Shown here: positions 9,570 to 17,316 of the stretch, one piece after another
Position numbering within the stretch: position 1 is the stretch's first letter
Layout: each line of letters starts with the position of its first letter
Assembly: GCF_000373265.1 (NCBI RefSeq)
Contig: NZ_KB890767.1
Span: forward strand, 124,001 to 188,000
Direction: 5' to 3'
Length of the DNA stretch: 64,000 nt
Source: Pontibacter roseus DSM 17521
Lineage (GTDB): Bacteria > Bacteroidota > Bacteroidia > Cytophagales > Hymenobacteraceae
Notes under the pieces: generated by a model
What the model was told of the DNA's origin: nothing
What the model saw: only the letters and a program-made list of their open reading frames with translations
Databases searched by the model: none
Made by a program: the position numbers and the translations under genes

Positions 9570-10715
9570 TCAGGCCAGGCTGCTGCCGTCCACAATCTCA
9601 GCAACATACGTTTTCAGCTCAATGCCGAAGCGCTGCTGGTAGGCCACCTGCATCTGTTGGGTAAAAGCGTCCAGCGCCTCCAGTTTGACGAGGTTGATGG
9701 TGCAGCCACCGAAGCCGCCGCCCATCATGCGGGCACCCAGCACGGCCTCCTGCGGCCTCGCCTGCTCCACCAGAAAGTCCAGTTCCGGACAGCTCACTTC
9801 ATAGTCGTGCTGCAGCCCTTCGTGTGAGGCGTACATCATCTGCCCAAAAGTCTGCATATCGTCCCGTTCCAGCGCCTGGCAGGCTTTCTCCACGCGCGCG
9901 TTCTCCTGCACTACGTAGGCACAGCGCTTCCATACCACAGGGTCAAACTCCGCTTTGTGTCTTTCGAGCATGGGCATGGTGGTCTCGCGCAGGCTGTTCA
10001 CTTGGGGGTAGTGCGCGTGCAGCAGCGCTACGCCTGTCTCACACTCCTGCCGGCGGGTGTTGTATTCCGAGGAGGCCAGGTTGTGCTTCACCTGCGTATC
10101 GAGCAGCACGATGCGGTAGTCGGCCATGCCCAGGTGGTAGTAGGTATAGTCCAGGGAGCGGCAGTCGAGTTTCACGACGTGGCTCTCTTTGCCGAACATG
10201 CTGGCGAACTGGTCCATGATGCCACACTTGACACCGGCATAGGTATGCTCCGCCAGCTGCGCCATCTTCACCAAGTCAAGCTTGGGTATACCTAAATCGA
10301 AGACATGGTTCAACGCGAAGGCCAGCCCGCACTCCACCGCCGCCGATGAGGACAGCCCTGCCCCGATGGGGATGTCCCCGCCGAACACTACATCAAAGCC
10401 TTTCACCTGATGACCGGCCTGCTGCAGCTGTGCCACCACCCCCAGCAAATAGTTGGCCCAGCCGATGTCGGAGGGTTTTACATGATCCAAATCAAATTTC
10501 GCCTCCTGCTGCAGGTTGTAGGCATAGGCCCGCATGGCAGTTGTGTGGTTGGGCGCCAGCGCGAAGTAGACTTCCTTGTTGATGGCAGCCGGCAGCACGA
10601 AGCCCTCGTTGTAGTCGGTATGCTCACCAATCAGGTTAACCCGCCCCGGCGAACGCACCACGACAGGCTCCTGCTGGAACCTCGACCTGAAGGTGTTTTT
10701 GATTTCTTCTCGCAT
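9570..10715 (-). CDS. galK: Galactokinase (GHMP kinase)
   Basis: Phosphorylates alpha-D-galactose to galactose 1-phosphate with ATP. 381 residues, the normal length. The galactokinase signature [20 protein letters not shown] lies near residue 20, the GHMP ATP-binding motif [13 protein letters not shown] near 118, and the C-terminal GHMP motif [16 protein letters not shown] near 330. [11 protein letters not shown] includes the catalytic-base Asp region. It lies between the GH2 gene (39-bp gap) and galT, so the operon converts a beta-galactoside to UDP-galactose. No galE or galM is in view. Confidence 0.96.
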   Translation of the reverse strand: MREEIKNTFRSRFQQEPVVVRSPGRVNLIGEHTDYNEGFVLPAAINKEVYFALAPNHTTAMRAYAYNLQQEAKFDLDHVKPSDIGWANYLLGVVAQLQQAGHQVKGFDVVFGGDIPIGAGLSSSAAVECGLAFALNHVFDLGIPKLDLVKMAQLAEHTYAGVKCGIMDQFASMFGKESHVVKLDCRSLDYTYYHLGMADYRIVLLDTQVKHNLASSEYNTRRQECETGVALLHAHYPQVNSLRETTMPMLERHKAEFDPVVWKRCAYVVQENARVEKACQALERDDMQTFGQMMYASHEGLQHDYEVSCPELDFLVEQARPQEAVLGARMMGGGFGGCTINLVKLEALDAFTQQMQVAYQQRFGIELKTYVAEIVDGSSLA

Positions 10716-10754
10716 CGTTTCCCTTTGTACTCACTTAGGATTCCTATACCTGAT

Positions 10755-13220
10755 TTATTCTTTTACCGCCGTCGCCTGCAAGGTATAGCGCCCAGCCTCC
10801 AGACCGTCTGCCCGGGCATTTACGTGAATGGCCCCAGCCTGTTTCCCTGCCTTCACCAGAATGGTGGCAATGCCCGCCTCCGCCACGACTGACGCCTCCC
10901 CTACCAACTCCGCGTCTCCTTCCAGCGTGAAGGTGACCTGGTTCACCGCCTCTGGCACCACCGTTCCGTTCGCATCCACAATGCTGGCATATACGAACAC
11001 GGCATCGTTGACGCCAGCCTCCAGTTCTTTGCCGCTGATGTCAACGGACAGGATTAGTTTGGCGGGCTCGCCGGGCGTTCGTTGCTCGGTTTGCACCACA
11101 GGGCGGCCCCCGATAAAGCCACGGGCGGTAAGTGTCCCCGGCGCGTACTGCGGCACCTCAAAGGTGAACGGCGGGTGTGGCAGGTGTGTGGAGTTGCGGT
11201 CCTTGTCCGGGCGCTGGCGCGCGATTGATTTACCGTTGAGCAGCAGTTCCACCTCCTCGCAGTTGCTGTATACCTTCACCGTTTTCATGTCGGGCTTGTG
11301 CCAGAAGTTGGCGATGTATACCATGGGTTTGTGGAATGTCGACTGCTCTTGCAGGTTTGGCCCGGCCTGGCTTTGGTAGAAGTAGTAAGCGAACTTAGGC
11401 AGCCGCACGATGTCCATGATGCCCGAGGCCTCGATGTCATCGGCGTAACCTCGCTTGTAGTCGAACATGAGCCAGTTGGCATCGCCTACAGCCGGGCCCT
11501 GCAGGTTGCTGTTGTGCGCCTCCTGGTAATTGAGGGCCTGCTGCAACAGCCGCTTCTGCCCAAAGCCCCGCAGCTGCCGCGAAGTCCGCTCCTCCTCTTT
11601 CAGGTTGGCGAACTCCTTCTGGTTGAAGCCGGCGTTTTGGGCATAGTATTCCCAGTCACCGTACTCGGCTATGAAAAGAGGTTTGCCCTTGTCGTACTTG
11701 TTCCAGTAATGGGGCGGCTTTCCGTGCTGCCGGGCGGGGATGAACACATCGTATACCTCATCTACCCAACCACAGGTATAGGTTTCGCCAAAGGGCAGTT
11801 CCTCGTGCACCGCCTTGTGGGCGCGCTCCATAAACTCCTTCGTCATACCGGATTCGTTCAACGATGCTTCCCACAGCACAACGGAGGTATAGTTTCGGTC
11901 ACGACGCACCATCTCACGCACATCCTGCAGGCTGTTCTTCTGGAATTCCGCATCGCCGAAGAACTGCCAGCCGGGTATGGCATCCATCGTCAGCAGCCCC
12001 AGTTCGTCGCAGGCCTCCATGAAGGCGGGGGACTGCGGGTAATGCGAGAGGCGCACGAAGTTGAAGCCAGCCTCTTTTATCTTCCAGGCGTCGCGGTAGT
12101 TCATGTTATCCGACAAGGCATAGCCCAGGTAAGGGTACTCCTGGTGGCGGTTGGTGCCCCGCAGGTATAGCTTCTGGCCGTTCAGGTAAAACCCGTCTGC
12201 TGCAAACCGGAAGGTCTTGACACCCGTCTTGAGCACCATCTGCTCCGTGGCCTTCCCCTTCTGCTGCAACTCCACTGTTAAGGTATAGAGGTAGGGCTGG
12301 TCCGGTGACCAGAGCTGCGGATTAGCAATGTTGATTTGCTGCCGGAAAGTGCCATACTGATTAGGCGCTACGGCCATGGGGTCAGACAAGGCCTCCCCTA
12401 CCGTTCTGCCTTCCTTGTCGGTCAGCACCAGCCGCACCTGCCCTTCCCGCTGCTGGGCGTGGTCGTTTTTCACTTCGGTCTGCACATGCAAAGTAGCGGA
12501 TTGCGGACTCACGTTCTCGTAGTGCAGCAGCACGCCGCCACCCGCTACCCGGTTAGCGGCGATGGGGTCCGAGATGTGGAGCTTGTCTTTTGTGATGAGG
12601 AAGGCATTGCGGTAGAGGCCGCTGTAGTAGTTGAAGTCCAGGTCGGCCAGGGGTTTGCCGGGAGGCACGGCCGGATTGTCCTCGTTGTTCAGTTTGATGA
12701 GCAGCACGTTCTCCTCGCCATACCTGGCGTGGTCTGAGATGTCGATGTAGAAGGGCAGGTAACCGCCCAGGTGCCGGAACACCTGCCGCCCATTCAGGTA
12801 TATGTCGGCCACCTGCATGGCAGCCTCAAACTGCAGCGCGATGTGTTTGCCTTGGTCGGAAGCGGGTAGCGCAAAAAACTTCCGGTAGAAGGCGGTGCCT
12901 TGCCACTGCTGTTCCTTTTTCTCGATGGGCTCCAGCCGGGCCGTGTGCGGCAGGCTGACCTGCTCCCACGCTATACCTGGCCCAGACTCCCTGCCTGATA
13001 ATCTGCTGGCAAAACCGGTGGTGTCGATGTCCCGCACGAACTCCCAACTGTGGTTGAAATTCTGCACGGTTTCGGTGGCTGACGCCGTAGCCTGTGAGGT
13101 TGTCTGTGGCTTTTGGGTGCAGCCGCTGAGCAACAGCAGACAAGCCCCTACCAGGCAGTAAAACAGGTGCCTCCAAGTGGTTTCGCTGTCCGGGTGGCTC
13201 ATCGGTTTCTTCTGGAACAT
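10755..13220 (-). CDS. Glycoside hydrolase family 2 (beta-galactosidase-like), lipoprotein
   Basis: 821 residues. It has a lipoprotein signal with lipobox LLLLSGC and a serine/threonine/glutamine-rich linker. An N-terminal jelly-roll follows (QVSLPHTARLEP, AMQVADIYLNGRQV), then the Ig-like middle domain and a TIM barrel starting at YLRGTNRHQEYPYLG. The segment SVVLWEASLNESGM carries the acid/base Glu, and the nucleophile region is PLFIAEYGDWEYY. A C-terminal Ig/Big-like extension is near 690-821. Being first in the galK-galT operon, beta-galactosidase is the likely activity, acting in the envelope. An internal ATG at 13202 is an equally possible start. The exact linkage is not provable from sequence; other GH2 activities remain open. 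Confidence 0.85.
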   Translation of the reverse strand: MFQKKPMSHPDSETTWRHLFYCLVGACLLLLSGCTQKPQTTSQATASATETVQNFNHSWEFVRDIDTTGFASRLSGRESGPGIAWEQVSLPHTARLEPIEKKEQQWQGTAFYRKFFALPASDQGKHIALQFEAAMQVADIYLNGRQVFRHLGGYLPFYIDISDHARYGEENVLLIKLNNEDNPAVPPGKPLADLDFNYYSGLYRNAFLITKDKLHISDPIAANRVAGGGVLLHYENVSPQSATLHVQTEVKNDHAQQREGQVRLVLTDKEGRTVGEALSDPMAVAPNQYGTFRQQINIANPQLWSPDQPYLYTLTVELQQKGKATEQMVLKTGVKTFRFAADGFYLNGQKLYLRGTNRHQEYPYLGYALSDNMNYRDAWKIKEAGFNFVRLSHYPQSPAFMEACDELGLLTMDAIPGWQFFGDAEFQKNSLQDVREMVRRDRNYTSVVLWEASLNESGMTKEFMERAHKAVHEELPFGETYTCGWVDEVYDVFIPARQHGKPPHYWNKYDKGKPLFIAEYGDWEYYAQNAGFNQKEFANLKEEERTSRQLRGFGQKRLLQQALNYQEAHNSNLQGPAVGDANWLMFDYKRGYADDIEASGIMDIVRLPKFAYYFYQSQAGPNLQEQSTFHKPMVYIANFWHKPDMKTVKVYSNCEEVELLLNGKSIARQRPDKDRNSTHLPHPPFTFEVPQYAPGTLTARGFIGGRPVVQTEQRTPGEPAKLILSVDISGKELEAGVNDAVFVYASIVDANGTVVPEAVNQVTFTLEGDAELVGEASVVAEAGIATILVKAGKQAGAIHVNARADGLEAGRYTLQATAVKE

Positions 13221-13604
13221 GTGCGCTTTTGGGTCTTTGTGTATGCAGATATTCTACTACGGAAATATTCACTTCTCGGGCTATAGAGCTTTGGCAGGCC
13301 TTTGCTGGAAAAGCTAGCGGCAACCCTCATTACAGGCCATACCTATCCCTGTCACACCCGACCCATTCGGTTAGAGTCTGTCCTACTTCATGTATATGAG
13401 CAGATTAAAAGCGGTTTGTGAGATAAATTAAATATTAGAAAAGTAACAAACTATATCGCCTATACCTTCACAGAGCCGAAGCGATTCCTGAATAAGAAGT
13501 TCATGCGTTTTTGTGCGGTTTTCAGGCTACATCCTTTGTTTCACGCTAAAGTCTTTGCTAATTTAGGGGCTTCTATTCACCTGATTAGTGCACCCCGCTG
13601 CTTT
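13221..13604. other. Divergent intergenic region between GH2 gene and secreted Ig-like gene
   Basis: 384 bases that must hold the promoter of the galactose operon (leftwards) and of the gene at 13605 (rightwards). The central part (13380-13470) is AT-rich. Near matches to the Bacteroidota -7 box exist (GATATAGTTTG on minus around 13449-13459) but none is exact. The frame of the plus-strand gene stays open up to 13503; the residues encoded there look non-coding. Confidence 0.5.
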
Positions 13605-15182
13605 ATGAGAAAGAGCCTCCTTCTTTTTTCTGTGCTGTTCCTGCTTTTCACCCATGTGTCGGCTCAGGAAGCCACTTCCAGGAACAGGACCAAATCGCCG
13701 GCCTTGAAACTGTCTTTCCCTGAAAAGAAGAGCTGGAACGTGCTGAAGGAGGGGGAGAAACTTGAGTTCACGCTCCAGGCCACGGGGGGCAAGGACAGCC
13801 TCTATACCTATACCATAACCCAGGGCATGGTGGAGGGCATCCAGTTCGACACGCTGGGCCATTTCTCCTGGACGCCCAGCTACGATTTCGTGGACAGGCT
13901 AGGCGCCGAGCGCACGGTGCAGGTCATCTTCAAGGCCAGCAACGGGAGCGACGAGAGTGTGAGTCAGGTGATTGACTTCAAAGTGGAGCACGTCAATAGG
14001 CCGCCGTCCGTTGGAGAGCTCAAGCCCCTGTATGTGCGCTACAACGCCCAGAACACGTATACCATCGAATCGTCGGTGGTCAAGGACGAGGACAACGACC
14101 CCATCGTGTTCGTACCCATTCCGGAAGGTATGCCAGAGGGCGCCAAGCTTTCGGAGCAGGGAGAGTTCACCTGGAAGCCATCGCTCACGCAGTTCAACCG
14201 GCTGCGCAACAACCCCATCAAAGTGGAGTTCTATGTGGAAGACCAGCCGGCCAAAGCACGCACGAAGGGCTATTTCAAGGTGGAGGTGACCCAGCAGGAC
14301 CTCCCGCCCAGCCTGCAGATGATTCCATCCCAGAAGCGCTTTGTTTACAAGGAGGGTTCCACGGTCAATCTCAAGTTTCAGATTTACGACCCGAACGGAG
14401 AGGCCGACATCGCCTCTTTCAATTTCATTTCAGACAACACTGATTTGCCGGCCACCGCGCTCGTGAAGAATACCCCGTCGCAGTATGAGTTCATCTGGAA
14501 ACCCGGCTACGACTTCGTGCGCGACCCATTGGACTCCGTCTCGTTTGATATCACCTTCTTCGTGCTCGACAAGTCGAACAGGCGCGATGAGCGCACCGTG
14601 TCTTTCACCATTGTGAACGCTGTGAACGAGGCCGAGGCAGACCAGAAGCTCTACAACGAGTACCGTGCCGCGCTGGTGCGCGCTTGGGACTTGATGGAGC
14701 AGTTGAAGGAGACGGAGCGCGACCTGAAGAAGAAGTACAACCGCGCCCGCAAAGGCAAGAAAGCCCGTTCGCTCACCAATGCCTCCCTCGGAGCCGTGAC
14801 AGGTATAGCCCCTGTGATTGTAGAGACGCCCGCCACCAGCAAGAAAATCACCACCATCGGCGGCACCACGGTCATGACGATAGGTACGCTGGAGGCGACG
14901 GAAGTGATAGGCCGCTCTACCAAGGACCTGGTGGAACGGTTGAACTACATCATCGAAAAGCGGAACGAGCTCCAGACGAAGGGCGATGTGTTCGCGCGCA
15001 AGTATGCCCTGAAGTCCTCGCGCCGCAAGCCGGAGTTCCTCAAAGACGCAGATGATTTCGTGGCCCTGATGAACCTGAAGGGGCTGGTGGCGCTGGAGCT
15101 GGACGCGAACTGGAAAAACAAGAACAAGCCAACCAACGAGAACATCGCCAAGACTTTCAAAGACTTCAGCTACGAGAACTAG
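13605..15182 (+). CDS. Secreted protein with Ig/cadherin-like repeats and a helical C-terminus (function unknown)
   Basis: 525 residues from the ATG at 13605, chosen because a clean signal peptide follows (MRKSLLLFSVLFLLFTHVSA, cleavage before QEA). I do not recognise a named family. About residues 30-360 form three to four repeats of a putative-Ig/cadherin-like type, each with a pattern of the form DxLGHFSWTPSYDFVD, EQGEFTWKPSLTQF, or YEFIWKPGYDFVRD. Residues about 370-525 are different: charged helical stretches (LYNEYRAALVRAWDLMEQLK), a small Gly/Thr-rich hydrophobic segment (TTIGGTTVMTIGT) and a basic tail. It stands alone, with a strong terminator just after its stop, convergent with yceI. 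A periplasmic or surface structural role is possible but unproven. Confidence 0.8.
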   Translation: MRKSLLLFSVLFLLFTHVSAQEATSRNRTKSPALKLSFPEKKSWNVLKEGEKLEFTLQATGGKDSLYTYTITQGMVEGIQFDTLGHFSWTPSYDFVDRLGAERTVQVIFKASNGSDESVSQVIDFKVEHVNRPPSVGELKPLYVRYNAQNTYTIESSVVKDEDNDPIVFVPIPEGMPEGAKLSEQGEFTWKPSLTQFNRLRNNPIKVEFYVEDQPAKARTKGYFKVEVTQQDLPPSLQMIPSQKRFVYKEGSTVNLKFQIYDPNGEADIASFNFISDNTDLPATALVKNTPSQYEFIWKPGYDFVRDPLDSVSFDITFFVLDKSNRRDERTVSFTIVNAVNEAEADQKLYNEYRAALVRAWDLMEQLKETERDLKKKYNRARKGKKARSLTNASLGAVTGIAPVIVETPATSKKITTIGGTTVMTIGTLEATEVIGRSTKDLVERLNYIIEKRNELQTKGDVFARKYALKSSRRKPEFLKDADDFVALMNLKGLVALELDANWKNKNKPTNENIAKTFKDFSYEN

Positions 15183-15213
15183 TCAGGTATAGCCTTTACA
15201 ATAGGTATAGCAA

Positions 15214-15253
15214 AAAAAGGAGAAAGGACCCTGAGCGGTCCTTTCTCCTTTTT
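15214..15253. terminator. Strong bidirectional intrinsic terminator
   Basis: Perfect 17-bp stem (AAAAAGGAGAAAGGACC at 15214-15230, complement at 15237-15253) with a 6-base loop CTGAGC. Each strand has A-rich and T-rich flanks, so it can end both the plus-strand gene at 13605-15182 and yceI on minus (stop at 15285). Two GGTATAGC words (15184-15193 and 15203-15211) lie between the first stop codon and the stem. Confidence 0.92.
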
Positions 15254-15284
15254 GATTATGGGTGCTGTTGCTCGACTAGCGAGA

Positions 15285-15821
15285 TTAGGCCTGCTTCACG
15301 AGTTGGATTTCAGCCTGCAGCTTGATTTCGTCGCTTACGACCACGCTGCCCGCCTCTGTCACGGCATTCCAGGTCAGGCCAAAATCTTTGCGGCTGATTT
15401 TGCCTGTCACGGTGAAGCCGGCCTTGTGCTGGCCGTACGGGTCTACTACCGTGCCGCCAAACTCCACGTCTACGGTCACCGGTTTGGTGATGTCGCGTAT
15501 GGTCAGGTCGCCATGCAGTTTGTATTCGCTGCCGCCTACATTCTCATAGTTCTTGCCTACAAAGCGAATCTCGTCGTGCTTCGCCACGTCAAAGAAGTCA
15601 GGTGACTTGAGGTGCGTGTCGCGCTGCTCGTTGTTGGTGCTGATGGAGTTCACATCGGCTGTGAACACCACGTTGCTCGCGCCGTTGAAGTTCTCATCTT
15701 CGCTCTCCGCCTCTACGTTGAACTTCTCGAAATAACCTGTAACGGTCGTAATCATCAGGTGCTTCACCTTGAACTGTACTTCGCTGTGGGTTGGGTCTAC
15801 TGCCCATCTTACGTTTGCCAT
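15285..15821 (-). CDS. YceI-family lipocalin-like protein
   Basis: 178 residues covering the whole YceI domain: WAVDPTHSEVQFKVKHLMIT at the start, VTGYFEKFNVEAES, DTHLKSPDFFDVAKHDEIRF, LTIRDITKPVTVDVEFGG and SRKDFGLTWNAVTEAGSVVV. The family binds isoprenoid-type or amphiphilic lipids in a lipocalin-like barrel. There is no signal peptide, so this member is probably cytoplasmic, unlike E. coli YceI. It is monocistronic, with a terminator after it and a promoter with two palindromes before it, which suggests tight regulation by a dimeric repressor. Confidence 0.93.
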   Translation of the reverse strand: MANVRWAVDPTHSEVQFKVKHLMITTVTGYFEKFNVEAESEDENFNGASNVVFTADVNSISTNNEQRDTHLKSPDFFDVAKHDEIRFVGKNYENVGGSEYKLHGDLTIRDITKPVTVDVEFGGTVVDPYGQHKAGFTVTGKISRKDFGLTWNAVTEAGSVVVSDEIKLQAEIQLVKQA

Positions 15822-15860
15822 GTCTTTTCTTATTTTAAAGTTAAGTAAATTTTCGATTCA

Positions 15861-15868
15861 CAAATGTA
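15861..15868 (-). promoter_or_regulatory. Candidate -7 box of yceI (TACATTTG)
   Basis: Read on minus, TACATTTG matches the Bacteroidota consensus TAnnTTTG exactly and lies about 40 bases upstream of the yceI ATG. The -33 position is not a good TTTG match. It touches the first of the two palindromes at 15864-15890. Confidence 0.55.
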
Positions 15869-15890
15869 TAAACATCTAATGTATATACAT
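15864..15890. promoter_or_regulatory. Two tandem operator-like palindromes upstream of yceI
   Basis: ATGTATAAACAT (15864-15875, one mismatched pair) and ATGTATATACAT (15879-15890, perfect) are repeated with a 15-bp centre-to-centre spacing. The first overlaps the candidate -7 box and the second fills the -33/-7 spacer, a classical repressor layout. The half-site ATGTA-TACAT resembles MarR-type operators. No MarR gene is in the window, so the regulator is unknown. Confidence 0.6.
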
Positions 15891-16119
15891 CAGTTATTTT
15901 AAAAAGATTCACTTCGCCACAAAATTTGTTCTCTCATAGTGGCTTTGCTTATACCTGAAAACTGGACCGTGGCCTTGTATACCCCAAGTTCAGTAAACTA
16001 AACTTCTTGGAAGATTTAACGCAATGCCCGTCGTGGATTGAGCAATGGCACATCCAGGTATAGCGGTTATACCCTGTCTGGTGAATCTTGCTTAGCTAAG
16101 GCAGAATTAAGCCATAAAA

Positions 16120-16151
16120 AAAGCCTTGCAAGCGGATGCTTGCAAGGCTTT
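16120..16151 (-). terminator. Intrinsic terminator of the glucuronoxylan operon
   Basis: 14-bp perfect stem (AAAGCCTTGCAAGC at 16120-16133, complement at 16138-16151) with a 4-base loop. On minus it is followed by a run of seven T. It lies 26 bases past the stop of the last GH43 gene. Confidence 0.9.
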
Positions 16152-16177
16152 ACACTAGACGAATGAAATTTTGCTCA

Positions 16178-17281
16178 CTATAACTTCACCATCGCGTCTA
16201 TTGTCTCAATGCTCCCATCGGAGTTATGCTTTAGCTCAGTCACCTTCACACTGCGCAGCGGCGTTTTGCCACCCGACAGCGAGCTGTCGTGGTAGAACAG
16301 GTACCACTTTCCATTATGCTCTGCAATAGAGTGATGGTTCGTCCAGCCCAGCACCGGCTTCAGGATGACACCTTGGTAGGTGAAGGGGCCGTAAGGGCTG
16401 TCGCCGGTGGCGTAGGCGATGTTGTGCGTGTCGCCGGTGGAGTAAGAGAAGTAGTATTTGCCGTTGTACTTGTGCACCCAGGCTGCCTCAAAAAAGCGTC
16501 TTTCGTTGTCCTTGGCCAGTAGCGGTTTGCCGTTCTCGTCCAAAATCTGCACATCGCGCAGTTCCTCGGCAAAGCTCTTCATGTCGGGGCTCAGTTTAGC
16601 CACTTTTGGCATCAGTGCTGGCGCGTCGTCAGCCGGGTACTCATCTTTTGGATTATAGGTGCCGGAGCTCCAGCGCTGTAACTGACCTCCCCAGATGCCG
16701 CCGATGTACATGTAGTACTCGCCATTGTCTTCGTACACCGCGGGGTCTATGCTGTAACTGCCCTTGATTGGCTGCGGCTCCGCTTTAAACGGACCACTTG
16801 GTGAGGTGCTGGTGGCTACTCCTATTCGGAAGATATCGTCTTTGTCTTTGGCCGGGAAGAAGAAATAGTAAGTGCCGTTTTTGTGCGCTGCATCCGGCGC
16901 CCACATTTGTCTGCTGGCCCAAGGCACATCTTTGATGTCCAGTGCTACGCCATGGTCGGTTACTTTACCTCCCACGCTGTCCATCGACAGCACATGGTAG
17001 TCTTTCATGGCAAAGTGTGAGCCGTCGTCTTTCTCCGGTATACCTGCATCGATGTCGTGCGAGGGGTAGATGAAAATCCGGCCGTTGAACACGTGGGCCG
17101 ACGGGTCAGCGGTAAAGATGTGCGTCACCAGCGGGTCATTCGATACGGTTACAGCATTTTGTGCGGCAGGCTGTTCTGCTTCTGCCTGGTTCTCGGAGGC
17201 ATTGCTCTGGCAACCGCTTGCCAGAACGGATACCGCCAGCATGGCCAGCGCGGCGTGTTTAAAAGGCTTTTTTGCTATCAT
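16178..17281 (-). CDS. Glycoside hydrolase family 43, lipoprotein
   Basis: 367 residues with lipobox LASGC. A single five-bladed propeller with GH43 landmarks: the base-Asp region DPSAHVFNGRIFIYPSHD (about residue 58), APDAAHKNGTYYFFFPA, the pKa-modulating Asp in GSYSIDPAVYEDNGEYYMY, and the acid Glu in RRFFEAAWVHKYNGKYYFSY, then TNHHSIAEHNGKWYLFYHD near the end. Family activities are beta-xylosidase and alpha-L-arabinofuranosidase; in this locus either fits arabinoglucuronoxylan. It lacks the C-terminal beta-sandwich of the neighbouring GH43 at 17317. It is the last gene before the terminator. Confidence 0.9.
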   Translation of the reverse strand: MIAKKPFKHAALAMLAVSVLASGCQSNASENQAEAEQPAAQNAVTVSNDPLVTHIFTADPSAHVFNGRIFIYPSHDIDAGIPEKDDGSHFAMKDYHVLSMDSVGGKVTDHGVALDIKDVPWASRQMWAPDAAHKNGTYYFFFPAKDKDDIFRIGVATSTSPSGPFKAEPQPIKGSYSIDPAVYEDNGEYYMYIGGIWGGQLQRWSSGTYNPKDEYPADDAPALMPKVAKLSPDMKSFAEELRDVQILDENGKPLLAKDNERRFFEAAWVHKYNGKYYFSYSTGDTHNIAYATGDSPYGPFTYQGVILKPVLGWTNHHSIAEHNGKWYLFYHDSSLSGGKTPLRSVKVTELKHNSDGSIETIDAMVKL

Positions 17282-17316
17282 AATAGGTATAGGTTATGAA
17301 TCGGTTAAAATCTTAT

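Larger units (their letters stand above)
15822..16177. other. Intergenic region between yceI and the xylan locus
   Basis: It holds the yceI promoter and palindromes (15861-15890) and the terminator of the xylan locus (16120-16151). A GGTATAGC word at 16055-16064 is followed at once by the imperfect inverted copy GGTTATACCCTG. No gene is seen between 15900 and 16110. Confidence 0.6.

Noticed and set aside
11298..12170. Open frame on plus opposite the GH2 gene (about 290 codons)
   Set aside because: Its extent follows the codon pattern of the GH2 gene, which has clear catalytic motifs; no motif or signal is seen in the antisense product.
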